From the NCBI GenBank assembly GCA_046263195.1, contig JBHELG010000115.1, forward strand, positions 1-14,080: a stretch of 14,080 nucleotides of DNA, in the 5' to 3' direction. The translations under genes were made by a program, and so were the position numbers. The notes below the pieces were generated by a model, which saw nothing but the letters and a program-made list of their open reading frames with translations, was not told where the DNA came from and made no database searches. Within the stretch, counting starts at the first letter, position 1, and every line of letters begins with the position of its first letter. Shown here one piece after another: positions 1 to 6,054 of the stretch. The stretch comes from JBHELG01 sp046263195 (GTDB taxonomy: Bacteria > Actinomycetota > Nitriliruptoria > Nitriliruptorales > JAHWKO01).

Positions 1-1080
1 GCCGACGGTGTTCAGGATGGACTCGAGCAGATCGTTCACCTGCCCGAGCTCGTCCCCCAGCTCGTCTTCGAGGCCGAGGTCGCCAAGGTCGATCACCTGG
101 TCGCCGACCGTGAGCTTGTCGCCCTCGATGCTGATGAGATCATTGCCAGCGAGCTGGACCGCCAGCTTCTTGGTAACCGCCTCGGCGACCGCGCCGTCGC
201 GTGTGCCGTCCGTCTTCGCCAGCGAGCTGAACTCGAACTCCGGCACCGTCACCAGCCCGCCGAGCAGGCTCATGTCGATGACACCCGCCTCGGAGGTCGA
301 GACGATCGACTTAGCCTCGGTCAGCGTGCTCGTCTGCGACCACAGCTTCTCGATGCTCACGAGGTTCGTGAGGTCACCCACTTCCGGCAGCTGCACCGCG
401 TCAGTAGGTACGACGACGGGCGCCACGTCGTTGAGGTCCAAGGTCGGGAGATCGACTGGCTCGGAGCCTGCAGGAAGGTTCTCGAGGTTGTTGTTGATCT
501 CGGTTTCGATGGTCTTGAAGACGTCGTTCAGGCCTACGCCGGGCGCTTCGGGCGTCGTCCCGACCAGCTCCTCCAGCCTCTCCCTGACTAGCTCGATCAG
601 GGTGTTGGCGTCCGTCTCGCCGAGCCCCACCTTGAGGTTGAGGAGCTCGGAGAGCGCCTCGGTCACCCGGTTCTCCGCGTCGGCGGTGTACGACATCTTC
701 CCGGCCTCGAGCTTCACGACCGGATTGTCGGGCAGTGCGAGAAGGCTCTTGCTGTCACTCTTCTTGCTGCCGGTGAACGACAGCGACTCGTTCAGCAGGT
801 CGCCCGCTCCCAGGATGGACTTCGCCGCGACCTTGCCCTGCGAGTCCAGCTCGGTGAGCGTCTGCGAGATCAGTTGGTTGATGCCGTCCGCCGCGACTGT
901 CAATCCAGACGGCAGCGTGACCTCGAGTTCGAGGGCCTTCGACAGTGCTTGCCCGGCGAACTGGTCCGGACCGGCATTGGGAGCCGCGCTCACACTCGGC
1001 GCGGCAAGCGCGAGCGCCGAGGCCCCTGCGAGCACGGTCGTGGCGGCACGGCGTCGCCAGCTCGTACGAATCATCCCCAT
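1..1080 (-). CDS. Secreted protein of unknown function (C-terminus beyond window)
   Basis: The minus strand is open for 360 codons from an ATG at 1080 to the window edge, with no stop, so the gene continues to the left. An AAGGAG ribosome binding site sits 6 bases upstream of this ATG. A second in-frame ATG at 1074 is less well spaced. The N-terminus has a Sec signal peptide: MGMIRTSWRRR, a hydrophobic Ala/Leu stretch, and a likely cleavage in APSVSAAPNA near residue 32. The rest is acidic and rich in Leu, Val, Thr and Asp, with no cysteines. It has short motifs such as SLLGGLVTVPEF and DQVIDLGDLGLEDELG, which suggest beta-rich or coiled surface structure. I see no membrane helix after the signal peptide in the visible part and do not recognise the family. 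It is probably exported to the cell surface or medium, but its role is unknown. The long plus-strand ORF over the same bases is a shadow. Confidence 0.85.
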   Translation of the reverse strand, partial: MGMIRTSWRRRAATTVLAGASALALAAPSVSAAPNAGPDQFAGQALSKALELEVTLPSGLTVAADGINQLISQTLTELDSQGKVAAKSILGAGDLLNESLSFTGSKKSDSKSLLALPDNPVVKLEAGKMSYTADAENRVTEALSELLNLKVGLGETDANTLIELVRERLEELVGTTPEAPGVGLNDVFKTIETEINNNLENLPAGSEPVDLPTLDLNDVAPVVVPTDAVQLPEVGDLTNLVSIEKLWSQTSTLTEAKSIVSTSEAGVIDMSLLGGLVTVPEFEFSSLAKTDGTRDGAVAEAVTKKLAVQLAGNDLISIEGDKLTVGDQVIDLGDLGLEDELGDELGQVNDLLESILNTVG

Positions 1081-1504
1081 CCCCTACTCCTTGAGGATCC
1101 CTGCTGGCCAGCCAGCCGGGGTGTGTGGCCGGATGCGCGGATGAGGGCGCCTCGTGGCACTCCCGGACCCCGCACACTTCGTCAAGTGGCCCATCGGGGC
1201 CATTTTGCGCGGGTAGCTAACCAAATGAGGCAGGCGGTGTCACGTGTCATACGCACCGTAAGGCGTGCGACATCCGCACGAACTCCAGGTAGCTGTCGCA
1301 TCGCTGGGAGCGCCCAAAGTCCTTCTGTGCTTAATGCCGTTCTCGTGACCCTGCCGAACCCGGTGTGTGGGGACAGATGCCGCCGGATACCGGGACGGGA
1401 ACGACTGGAGGCGCATAAGTGGAATCTTGCCGTGACACGGTCCGCGCGCGTCTGCGAGTATTCAGCGCACATCTCGTCCAGTCCAGCGACGCTGCGTACC
1501 GGGT
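1081..1504. other. Non-coding gap with no convincing gene
   Basis: This stretch separates the start of the secreted-protein gene from the stop of the DUF5667-like gene; both are on the minus strand. ORFs inside it on either strand have arginine-rich, low-information translations and no ribosome binding sites, so I treat them as spurious. It holds the leader of the secreted-protein gene, including the AAGGAG site at about 1087-1092 and the palindrome at 1187-1202. It may also hold decayed remains of the missing C-terminal half of the DUF5667-like gene, but I could not recognise any. Confidence 0.6.
1187..1202. promoter_or_regulatory. Perfect 6-bp palindrome next to a TTGAC hexamer
   Basis: TGGCCC-ATCG-GGGCCA forms a perfect inverted repeat. 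Read on the minus strand it lies about 107 bases upstream of the secreted-protein start and is followed at once by TTGACG, a possible -35 box; no good -10 box follows. Read on the plus strand it is followed by TTTT, like a weak terminator, but no plus-strand gene needs ending here. It could be an operator or an RNA hairpin, or a chance event in GC-rich DNA. Confidence 0.25.
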
Positions 1505-1927
1505 CTACCGCGGTCCTCTCGCCATCACGGCTCCGAGGCTGAGGCGGACGCGAGGTCTTCCGAGTGGCGCCAGCAGGCGACCCGCACCGCGTGCACGGCG
1601 AACGAACGCCGGGGTCGGGGAGGTTCTCTTCGAGCAGCGGACTGTCGCCGCGGACACGGGCGGATGGTCCCCCAGGGAGGCGGGGGCATTGTCTTCGTCG
1701 AGCAACCTTTCACGCAGGGCAACGCGAAACTCGCGCCTCGGGCGTTCCGTCGGGACCGCTCTCAGGACCGATGCGAGGTTCACGAGCTCGTCGAGCTCCG
1801 GAGTCGGCACCCGATCCTTCCGACCGTTGGATGGGACAGGCGCCTCGAAGTCGGGGTGGCCAGCGGCCTCAAGCAGGAGCGCCAGCTCGGCGGCGGCCTG
1901 CTTCCTTCTCCCCGTGTCGCGGCTCAA
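1505..1927 (-). CDS. Short DUF5667-like protein, probable partner of the ECF sigma factor, likely truncated
   Basis: The gene probably starts at a TTG at 1927, with a GAGGA-type ribosome binding site about 6 bases upstream (GAGGAACCAC-TTG), and encodes 140 residues. It overlaps the last 59 bases of the sigma gene, so the two are likely co-translated. The N-terminal part (RRKQAAAELALLLEAAG, then LDELVNLASVLRAVP and RPRREFRVALRERLL at about residues 44-75) matches the conserved start of actinobacterial DUF5667 proteins, which commonly sit directly downstream of ECF sigma factors and are thought to restrain them. Family members normally continue with a membrane helix and an extracytoplasmic domain, reaching about 250-400 residues. 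Here the sequence after about residue 80 is arginine-rich and unconserved, then stops, with no membrane helix. I infer a truncated or frameshifted gene, or a soluble short form. Confidence 0.6.
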   Translation of the reverse strand: MSRDTGRRKQAAAELALLLEAAGHPDFEAPVPSNGRKDRVPTPELDELVNLASVLRAVPTERPRREFRVALRERLLDEDNAPASLGDHPPVSAATVRCSKRTSPTPAFVRRARGAGRLLAPLGRPRVRLSLGAVMARGPR

Positions 1928-2591
1928 GTGGTTCCTCTTCCTCCGCCCAAGGCAACGATCCCCGCGTCCCGACCGTTACGATCCTAGTCCCCTCCCGCGG
2001 CAAGAGAGCCGTCCCACCCGTGTGCGCCGGGCGGCTGCGCAGGATCTCGGCGAGTGCCCGCAGCGCACGATATTGCAGGGCCTTCACCGCCCCCTCCGTG
2101 CGATGCATGGCTGCCGCAGTCTCCGCAACGGACAGGTCGCGCACGAATCGCAGGGAGATGACCTCGCGGTGGTCATCCTTCAGCAGATGGATGGCCTGCT
2201 CGAGTAGATGAGCGAGTTCCTGGCTGATGGCCAGCCCCTCTGGATGGTCGGGTTGGTCCTCTCCGGCTCGATCACCGATCTCCTCAGCCACCTGCTCGAG
2301 TCGCACCCGTGCGGACTTGAAGTGGTCGGTGACCCGGTTGCGGGCGATCGTGACGAACCACGCTCCGATGTCGACCCCCTGCCAGCGGAAGCTGGACAAG
2401 CTGCGCAGAGCCCTCAGGAACACATCCGAGGTCAGGTCCTCGGCGAGGTGACGATCCCCGACCTTGTGATGAATGTAGGCATACACCTGCTCGACGTAGC
2501 GGTCGTAGAGCTGCGCGAACGCTTCACCGTCCCCGCGCTGGGCACGGGCCACCAGTTCGACGACCTTCGGGTCGAGCGTCTTCGTGCCCAC
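1869..2591 (-). CDS. ECF-type RNA polymerase sigma factor
   Basis: The most likely product is 240 residues starting at GTG 2591. The open frame extends 50 codons further upstream, but that part is arginine-rich and overlaps a separate small ORF. Sigma region 2 lies at about residues 25-95 (FAQLYDRYVEQVYAYI, AEDLTSDVFLRAL, then WFVTIARNRVTDHFK). Sigma region 4 lies at about 125-185 (LLKDDHREVISLRFV, SVAETAAAMHRTEGAVKAL), with the helix-turn-helix that reads the -35 element. A C-terminal tail of about 55 residues is hydrophilic and not conserved. The KALQYRALRALAE sequence and the DUF5667-like gene downstream resemble the BldN-like and related ECF groups of actinobacteria, where the neighbour acts as an anti-sigma factor; this subgroup call is inference. 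The ribosome binding site before GTG 2591 is weak (AGGTG, 9 bases upstream), so translation may be coupled to the 28-codon ORF upstream. Confidence 0.88.
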   Translation of the reverse strand: MGTKTLDPKVVELVARAQRGDGEAFAQLYDRYVEQVYAYIHHKVGDRHLAEDLTSDVFLRALRSLSSFRWQGVDIGAWFVTIARNRVTDHFKSARVRLEQVAEEIGDRAGEDQPDHPEGLAISQELAHLLEQAIHLLKDDHREVISLRFVRDLSVAETAAAMHRTEGAVKALQYRALRALAEILRSRPAHTGGTALLPREGTRIVTVGTRGSLPWAEEEEPLEPRHGEKEAGRRRAGAPA

Positions 2592-2641
2592 AAGCCCCTG
2601 CACCTGTCGGGGGCATCGGCGGAGGTCGAAACGGGACGCGG

Positions 2642-2728
2642 TCACCTGCTCTGCACGAGTTGCACGACGGTCGCGGCAACGATCACGACGAGCAGCGCGA
2701 GCAGCGCGATCGCGGTCCCGTTCCGCAC
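2642..2728 (-). CDS. 28-residue single-helix membrane protein upstream of the sigma gene
   Basis: GTG at 2728 is preceded by a perfect AGGAGG (2738-2733) with a 4-base spacer, the best ribosome binding site of this operon. The product is 28 residues: a short polar start (MRNGT), one unbroken hydrophobic helix of about 18-20 residues made of Ala, Leu, Val and Ile (AIALLALLVVIVAATVV), and a QLVQSR end, then TGA. It ends 50 bases before the sigma factor start. The strong start site and clean membrane helix argue for a real small membrane protein. It may be a leader that couples translation or a membrane partner of the sigma/DUF5667 pair. I know of no named family. It was found by reading the strand directly, as it is too short for usual gene callers. 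Confidence 0.5.
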   Translation of the reverse strand: MRNGTAIALLALLVVIVAATVVQLVQSR

Positions 2729-2770
2729 CGTGCCTCCTCACCCGGCGGACGGTTCCGTTATGGAGAGTAC

Positions 2771-2799
2771 GCCTAATGCGACTCTAAGTAACCCCCCAA
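2771..2799 (-). promoter_or_regulatory. Possible promoter of the sigma factor operon
   Basis: The 115-base gap between the isomerase-like gene and the 28-codon ORF is more A/T-rich than its surroundings. On the minus strand TTGGGG (2799-2794) and TTAGGC (2776-2771) are separated by exactly 17 bases and lie 43 bases before the small ORF. Both hexamers are imperfect, so this is only a candidate. Confidence 0.2.
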
Positions 2800-2843
2800 A
2801 CGGATTATTTTTTGCCGGCAGGTAAAGATCGCCTGTGCGCCTG

Positions 2844-3722
2844 TCATCGTGCGTCAAGGGGCAGCATGCCATCGTCGTCTGAGACGTCAGATGCGACGGT
2901 GGCCCGGTCCGAGCGCCCAAGGACCTCTTCGGCGGGAGCTCCGCCGAGCAGAGCCAGACACTTCTCGCGCTCCTGGCGCAGGTAGCCCACGAGCGCTGAC
3001 CGATCGCCCAGGTAACGGCGACAGTCCAGTTCCAGTGTGATGGCGCCCGTATACGACGAGCGGCCGACTGCTGCAAGGAAGGACGCGAGGGGCAGGATGC
3101 CATGGCCGAGTGGCGCATGACTGTCGTGCCCCTGACCTCGGTTGTCGGAGACGTGGAGATGAGCCGCCTTGCCCCCCAGGCGGTCCCAAGCAGCGACGAT
3201 GTCGACCCCTGACACGCCGAAATGACTCGTGTCGAGGACGAGGTTGCTGATCTCCGCCAGGTGCTCAGGATGGGTGTAACGGTGAAATCGGACGGGGCGG
3301 CCGAGAACGGACACCGGAAAGAGATTCTCGAGGCCGATGCGGGTACTGAGGGCATCCGCTTCACCCCCGGCCTCCTCCGTCAACCAGTCGTGGAAGCGGC
3401 TCTGCCAGCGGTACGGCGGATGGACGATCACGAGGTTGGCACCCACCTCACTAGCGAGCGCCACCGACCTGCGGCTCTTCTCGATGAAGTTCGTCCCGAA
3501 AACCCGTCGCGTGAGCAGCAGGAACGGGCCATGGATCACCGGGATCCGAACGCCCTCGCGAAGCGCGGCCACCTCCACCCGGCTGCCTCGCTGGGTCGCC
3601 GGATCCTGCGTGACCATGACTTCGACGCCGTCGTACCCGGCCTCCGCGATGGCGCCCATGGCCCAGTCGAGCGGCCGGGCAAAGAGTGGACCCGTCGATG
3701 CCAGAATCTGGAGTCCACCCAT
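2844..3722 (-). CDS. Xylose isomerase-like TIM-barrel protein (sugar phosphate isomerase/epimerase family)
   Basis: The product is 292 residues from ATG 3722, a normal length for the AP endonuclease 2/xylose isomerase-like TIM-barrel family. Residues in positions typical of this family's divalent metal ligands and substrate contacts are visible in order: His64 (VIHGPF), His101 (VIVHPP), Glu132 (GLENLF), Asp164 and His167 (LVLDTSHFG), His188 and His190 (HLHVSDN), and Glu231 (ITLELD). The start AGYDGVEVM is the usual first helix and strand. Members isomerise or epimerise sugars and related polyols, or act as endonucleases; the substrate cannot be read from sequence. The last 30 or so residues are polar and unconserved. 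No clear ribosome binding site precedes the ATG. The gene is divergent from the plus-strand membrane protein gene, with a 226-base gap between them in which I saw no clear promoter pair. Confidence 0.85.
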   Translation of the reverse strand: MGGLQILASTGPLFARPLDWAMGAIAEAGYDGVEVMVTQDPATQRGSRVEVAALREGVRIPVIHGPFLLLTRRVFGTNFIEKSRRSVALASEVGANLVIVHPPYRWQSRFHDWLTEEAGGEADALSTRIGLENLFPVSVLGRPVRFHRYTHPEHLAEISNLVLDTSHFGVSGVDIVAAWDRLGGKAAHLHVSDNRGQGHDSHAPLGHGILPLASFLAAVGRSSYTGAITLELDCRRYLGDRSALVGYLRQEREKCLALLGGAPAEEVLGRSDRATVASDVSDDDGMLPLDAR

Positions 3723-3948
3723 GGAGACAGCTTATCGGTGAGCTTTCGTGGGCGTGGCTGAAACAACGAGCGAAGATTGACCAGAGACGGATGCTCGTCG
3801 CGCCCTGTGCGGGTGTAAGTGGGCCAGGACGAAGAGAAGAGTGCTCTGGGGCCGTGTCGATGGGTGAGATCCCACCGCCTCGTGCACGCCGATGGGCTTC
3901 AATGTTGCAGGTACAGGCAAGAGCACGAGCGCAGAAGAGCGAGGAACC

Positions 3949-4824
3949 GTGGAGGAGGTCGCCGTCGACGTTGCGGCGGCTGTCGTTGCCGCCCTCTTCA
4001 GCGGCACGCTCGTTCGTCGCTATTACCTGCGAGGTCGCACGAATCGAGCGTTGCTCTACTGGGCGGTGGCGCTGACGCTGTTCGCTCTCGCGGCCGGGGG
4101 GTTGGCGTACGGCGCCTTGGTGGGCTGGTCGAGTGGACCATTCCGTTTCTACTACCTGTTCGGTGGTGTCCTGACGGTCCCGTGGCTCGCCCTCGGCACG
4201 GTCGAGACGGCGGCCCGCGACGCCGTCACCCTGAGGGTCCTCGGCCTCGCGAGCTTGGCCGTATCCGCCCTGCTCGCCGCGGCGCTCGTCTATGCAGCCG
4301 GCAGTCCACTCCTCTACGTCCCAGGCATTGCCTTCGCACTCCTCTGGGGGCTGCTCCTGCTCGCGACACCCGCGGGTGCCGCAGAGGCCGGCTCGCTCGT
4401 CCTCATCGTGACTTTGTCCGTCCTGTCCGCGTTCGCGGTGACATCTGCCGGTCTCGAGCATTCGGTCGCCCTCAGCTCGCTGCCGGAGGGCAGCGAACTG
4501 TTCCCGCCGGTCGTGCGAGGCCTCGCCCTGGGTGCCAACGCCGTCGGGGCGTTCCTCGTCATCATCGGCGCCGGGGTGACGGCCCTCCGGCTTCGTGGCC
4601 GTCGCATGCCCCACCTCGTCGTCGGCAACCTCCTCATCGCCCTCGGTGTGCTCGTCGCGGCAGCCGGAGGGTTGTTCGCCCGCTTCGGAGACACCGCGAG
4701 TCACGCGATCGCCTTCGCGGTCGGAGTGACCCTCATGTACGCGGGCTTCACGCGCACGATCCGCCCGCTCACCCCTCCCGGCGTGGCCGAAGTTGCGCAG
4801 CCACCCTCCAAACCCGCAGAGTGA
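3949..4824 (+). CDS. Conserved multi-pass integral membrane protein
   Basis: I prefer a GTG start at 3949 (291 residues) because GAGGA lies just upstream and the first membrane helix begins directly after it. An upstream in-frame ATG at 3892 has no ribosome binding site. About eight or nine hydrophobic helices are visible, at roughly residues 5-22, 34-58, 68-88, 98-117, 121-140, 146-167, 188-212, 222-243 and 251-268. Landmarks are FRFYYLFGGVLTVPWLALGT after the second helix, VVGNLLIALGVLVAAAGG, and AFAVGVTLMYAGF near the end. I recall similar hypothetical membrane proteins in many actinobacteria, but none with a known function. The C-terminus is a short polar, proline-rich tail on the predicted soluble side. 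It reads in the same direction as the glutaredoxin-rex-hem genes 52 bases downstream, and may be the first gene of that unit. Confidence 0.85.
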   Translation: MEEVAVDVAAAVVAALFSGTLVRRYYLRGRTNRALLYWAVALTLFALAAGGLAYGALVGWSSGPFRFYYLFGGVLTVPWLALGTVETAARDAVTLRVLGLASLAVSALLAAALVYAAGSPLLYVPGIAFALLWGLLLLATPAGAAEAGSLVLIVTLSVLSAFAVTSAGLEHSVALSSLPEGSELFPPVVRGLALGANAVGAFLVIIGAGVTALRLRGRRMPHLVVGNLLIALGVLVAAAGGLFARFGDTASHAIAFAVGVTLMYAGFTRTIRPLTPPGVAEVAQPPSKPAE

Positions 4825-4876
4825 CTCCGAACCGAACGTGGGAGAAGGCAGTGGTGGTCGGCCCCGCTGACTGGAC

Positions 4877-5224
4877 TTGGCTTTGAGGTTGGGGTCTTGG
4901 CTCGGACGTCGTCCTGTGGTCGTGGAGGTGTACACGCGGGTCGGGTGTGGGCTGTGCGAGAGGGCCGAGCGGCTCGTCGCATCAGAAGCAGGCCGGGCGG
5001 AGATTCGCTACGTCGACGTCGACACCGATCCCGAGCTCCAGCGCCGCTACAACGTCCGAGTGCCGGTCGTGGCGGTCAACGGACACGAGATCGCCGAAGC
5101 TCTCATCCCGCCGGGGGCCATTCGCCGAGCCGTGCGACAGGCGCGGGGTGGGCCTGCGAAGCATGAGGACTCGGGAGACGAGTGGACGCGGGACGCCCGG
5201 CTCGCGAAAAAGGAGGGCACGTGA
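4877..5224 (+). CDS. Glutaredoxin-like thiol-disulfide protein
   Basis: This small thioredoxin-fold protein has an opening strand VVVEVYTRVGCGLCERAERL that carries a C-G-L-C redox motif, then IRYVDVDTDPELQRRYNVR, and the cis-proline segment VPVVAVNG. These are the core features of the glutaredoxin/DUF836-type family that reduces disulfides in the cytoplasm. The exact start is uncertain: TTG at 4877 gives 115 residues, TTG 4883, TTG 4889 or GTG 4916 are possible, and none has a good ribosome binding site. The last 30 residues are charged and not conserved. Its stop codon overlaps the Rex start by 4 bases (GTGA), so the two are translationally coupled. A glutaredoxin-like gene directly before rex and hemA is a familiar actinobacterial order, which suggests a joint role in redox homeostasis. 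Confidence 0.87.
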   Translation: MALRLGSWLGRRPVVVEVYTRVGCGLCERAERLVASEAGRAEIRYVDVDTDPELQRRYNVRVPVVAVNGHEIAEALIPPGAIRRAVRQARGGPAKHEDSGDEWTRDARLAKKEGT

Positions 5225-5925
5225 GCCAGCGGCGCATCCCGGAGGCCACCGTGGCACGACTGCCGCTCTACCTGCGGGCTCTCATCGAGTTTGCGGAGCG
5301 AGGGACCGGGACCATCTCCAGTCGGGACCTGGCTCGGGCTGCAGGGGTCAATTCGGCGCAGCTGCGCAAGGACCTGTCATTTCTCGGCTCCCACGGCACC
5401 CGCGGCGTCGGTTACTCGGTTGAAGAACTGCTCGGGCACATCTCCCACATCCTGGGCCTGACTCGGAACTGGCGCGTGGTGCTCGTTGGTGTGGGAAACC
5501 TCGGTCGCGCCCTGGCGAGCTACGGGGGCTTTGCGGAGCGGGGCTTCGAGCTTGCGGCGCTCGTCGACGCCGACCCGGACACCGTCGGCCTGGAGGTGGC
5601 GGGCCAGGTGGTCGAACCGCTCGAGGATCTGCCGGAGATCGTTCGGCGTGAGGACGTGACCATCGCAGTCGTCGCCGTACCCCCTGAAGCGGCTCAGCAG
5701 GTCGTCGACCGGTTGGTGGCGGCAGGAGTCACCGCGATCCTGAACTTCGCTCCCGCTCGCCTGGACGTGCCGTCGCATGTCAGGGTCCGCCGCGTCGACC
5801 TTTCGACGGAGATGCAGATCCTCGCCTACCACGAACAGCGTCGACTGGCCGACCACAAGGTGGGAGACGCGAGGAGGGGACTGGCAGAAGGGGTGGGTCT
5901 GGGAGAGGGAGCGGTGTTGGCCTGA
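5221..5925 (+). CDS. rex: Redox-sensing transcriptional repressor Rex
   Basis: GTG at 5221 is preceded by GGAGG at close spacing and overlaps the stop of the glutaredoxin-like gene; the product is 234 residues, a normal Rex length. Residues 1-80 form the winged-helix DNA-binding domain (LPLYLRALIEFAERG, SRDLARAAGVNSAQLRKDLS, GTRGVGYSVEELL). Residues 84-205 form the NAD(H)-binding Rossmann domain, with GVGNLG at 90-95. The tail VDLSTEMQILAYHEQ contributes to the domain-swapped dimer. Rex binds DNA when NAD+ is high and leaves it when NADH rises. In Streptomyces coelicolor it represses its own rex-hemACD operon and respiratory genes. I looked for the usual TGTGA-N-TCACA type operator upstream of the glutaredoxin-like gene, rex and hemA and did not find a good match, so autoregulation here is inference. 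The last 20 residues are glycine-rich and unconserved. Confidence 0.97.
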   Translation: MSQRRIPEATVARLPLYLRALIEFAERGTGTISSRDLARAAGVNSAQLRKDLSFLGSHGTRGVGYSVEELLGHISHILGLTRNWRVVLVGVGNLGRALASYGGFAERGFELAALVDADPDTVGLEVAGQVVEPLEDLPEIVRREDVTIAVVAVPPEAAQQVVDRLVAAGVTAILNFAPARLDVPSHVRVRRVDLSTEMQILAYHEQRRLADHKVGDARRGLAEGVGLGEGAVLA

Positions 5926-5957
5926 CAAGCCCTCTCGTCGCAAGGCGGACACGAGCC

Positions 5958-5974
5958 CGCGGCGCTTTGCCGCG
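5958..5974 (+). terminator. Hairpin between rex and hemA, possible weak terminator or attenuator
   Basis: CGCGGC-GCTTT-GCCGCG forms a perfect 6-bp G/C stem with a 5-base loop, followed by TTCT. It lies in the 129-base gap between rex and hemA. The trailing T-run is poor, so it may attenuate rather than stop transcription, or it may be a chance hairpin. The same gap also holds a 5-bp inverted repeat (TTGGA and TCCAA) at about 5991-6012. Confidence 0.3.
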
Positions 5975-6054
5975 TTCTGACTACCGCCCGTTGGACAGCG
6001 GGGACGATCCAAGGCAGTCTGTATTCGACGCGTCCCCCGTCTCCGCGAGCAGAG

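Noticed and set aside
8..1144. Long plus-strand ORF of 378 codons
   Set aside because: It is antisense to a signal-peptide-bearing minus-strand gene with a good ribosome binding site; its translation is Ser/Arg-rich with no family features, as expected of a GC-rich shadow frame.
1182..1472. Minus-strand ORF of 96 codons downstream of the DUF5667-like gene
   Set aside because: I considered it as the missing C-terminal half of the anti-sigma factor, but it has no membrane helix, no ribosome binding site and no conserved pattern.
2592..2741. N-terminal 50-residue extension of the sigma factor from GTG 2741
   Set aside because: The extension is arginine-rich, lacks sigma features and overlaps the better-supported 28-codon membrane ORF.
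2208..2825. Plus-strand ORF of 205 codons
   Set aside because: It is a shadow of the sigma factor gene; it has no ribosome binding site or recognisable domain.
3723..3948. Riboswitch in the divergent gap
   Set aside because: A small GGTG-CACC hairpin is present near 3870, but I found no consensus of any known riboswitch class.
3451..4935. Minus-strand ORF of 494 codons
   Set aside because: It runs across the divergent region and opposite the membrane protein gene; its composition is Glu/Arg/Gln-rich shadow sequence, and its C-terminal part overlaps the true isomerase-like gene out of frame.
4825..5220. Rex operator (TGTGA...TCACA palindrome) upstream of the glutaredoxin-like and rex genes
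   Set aside because: I read this interval, the region up to 3723 and the rex-hemA gap for the palindrome and saw no convincing match.
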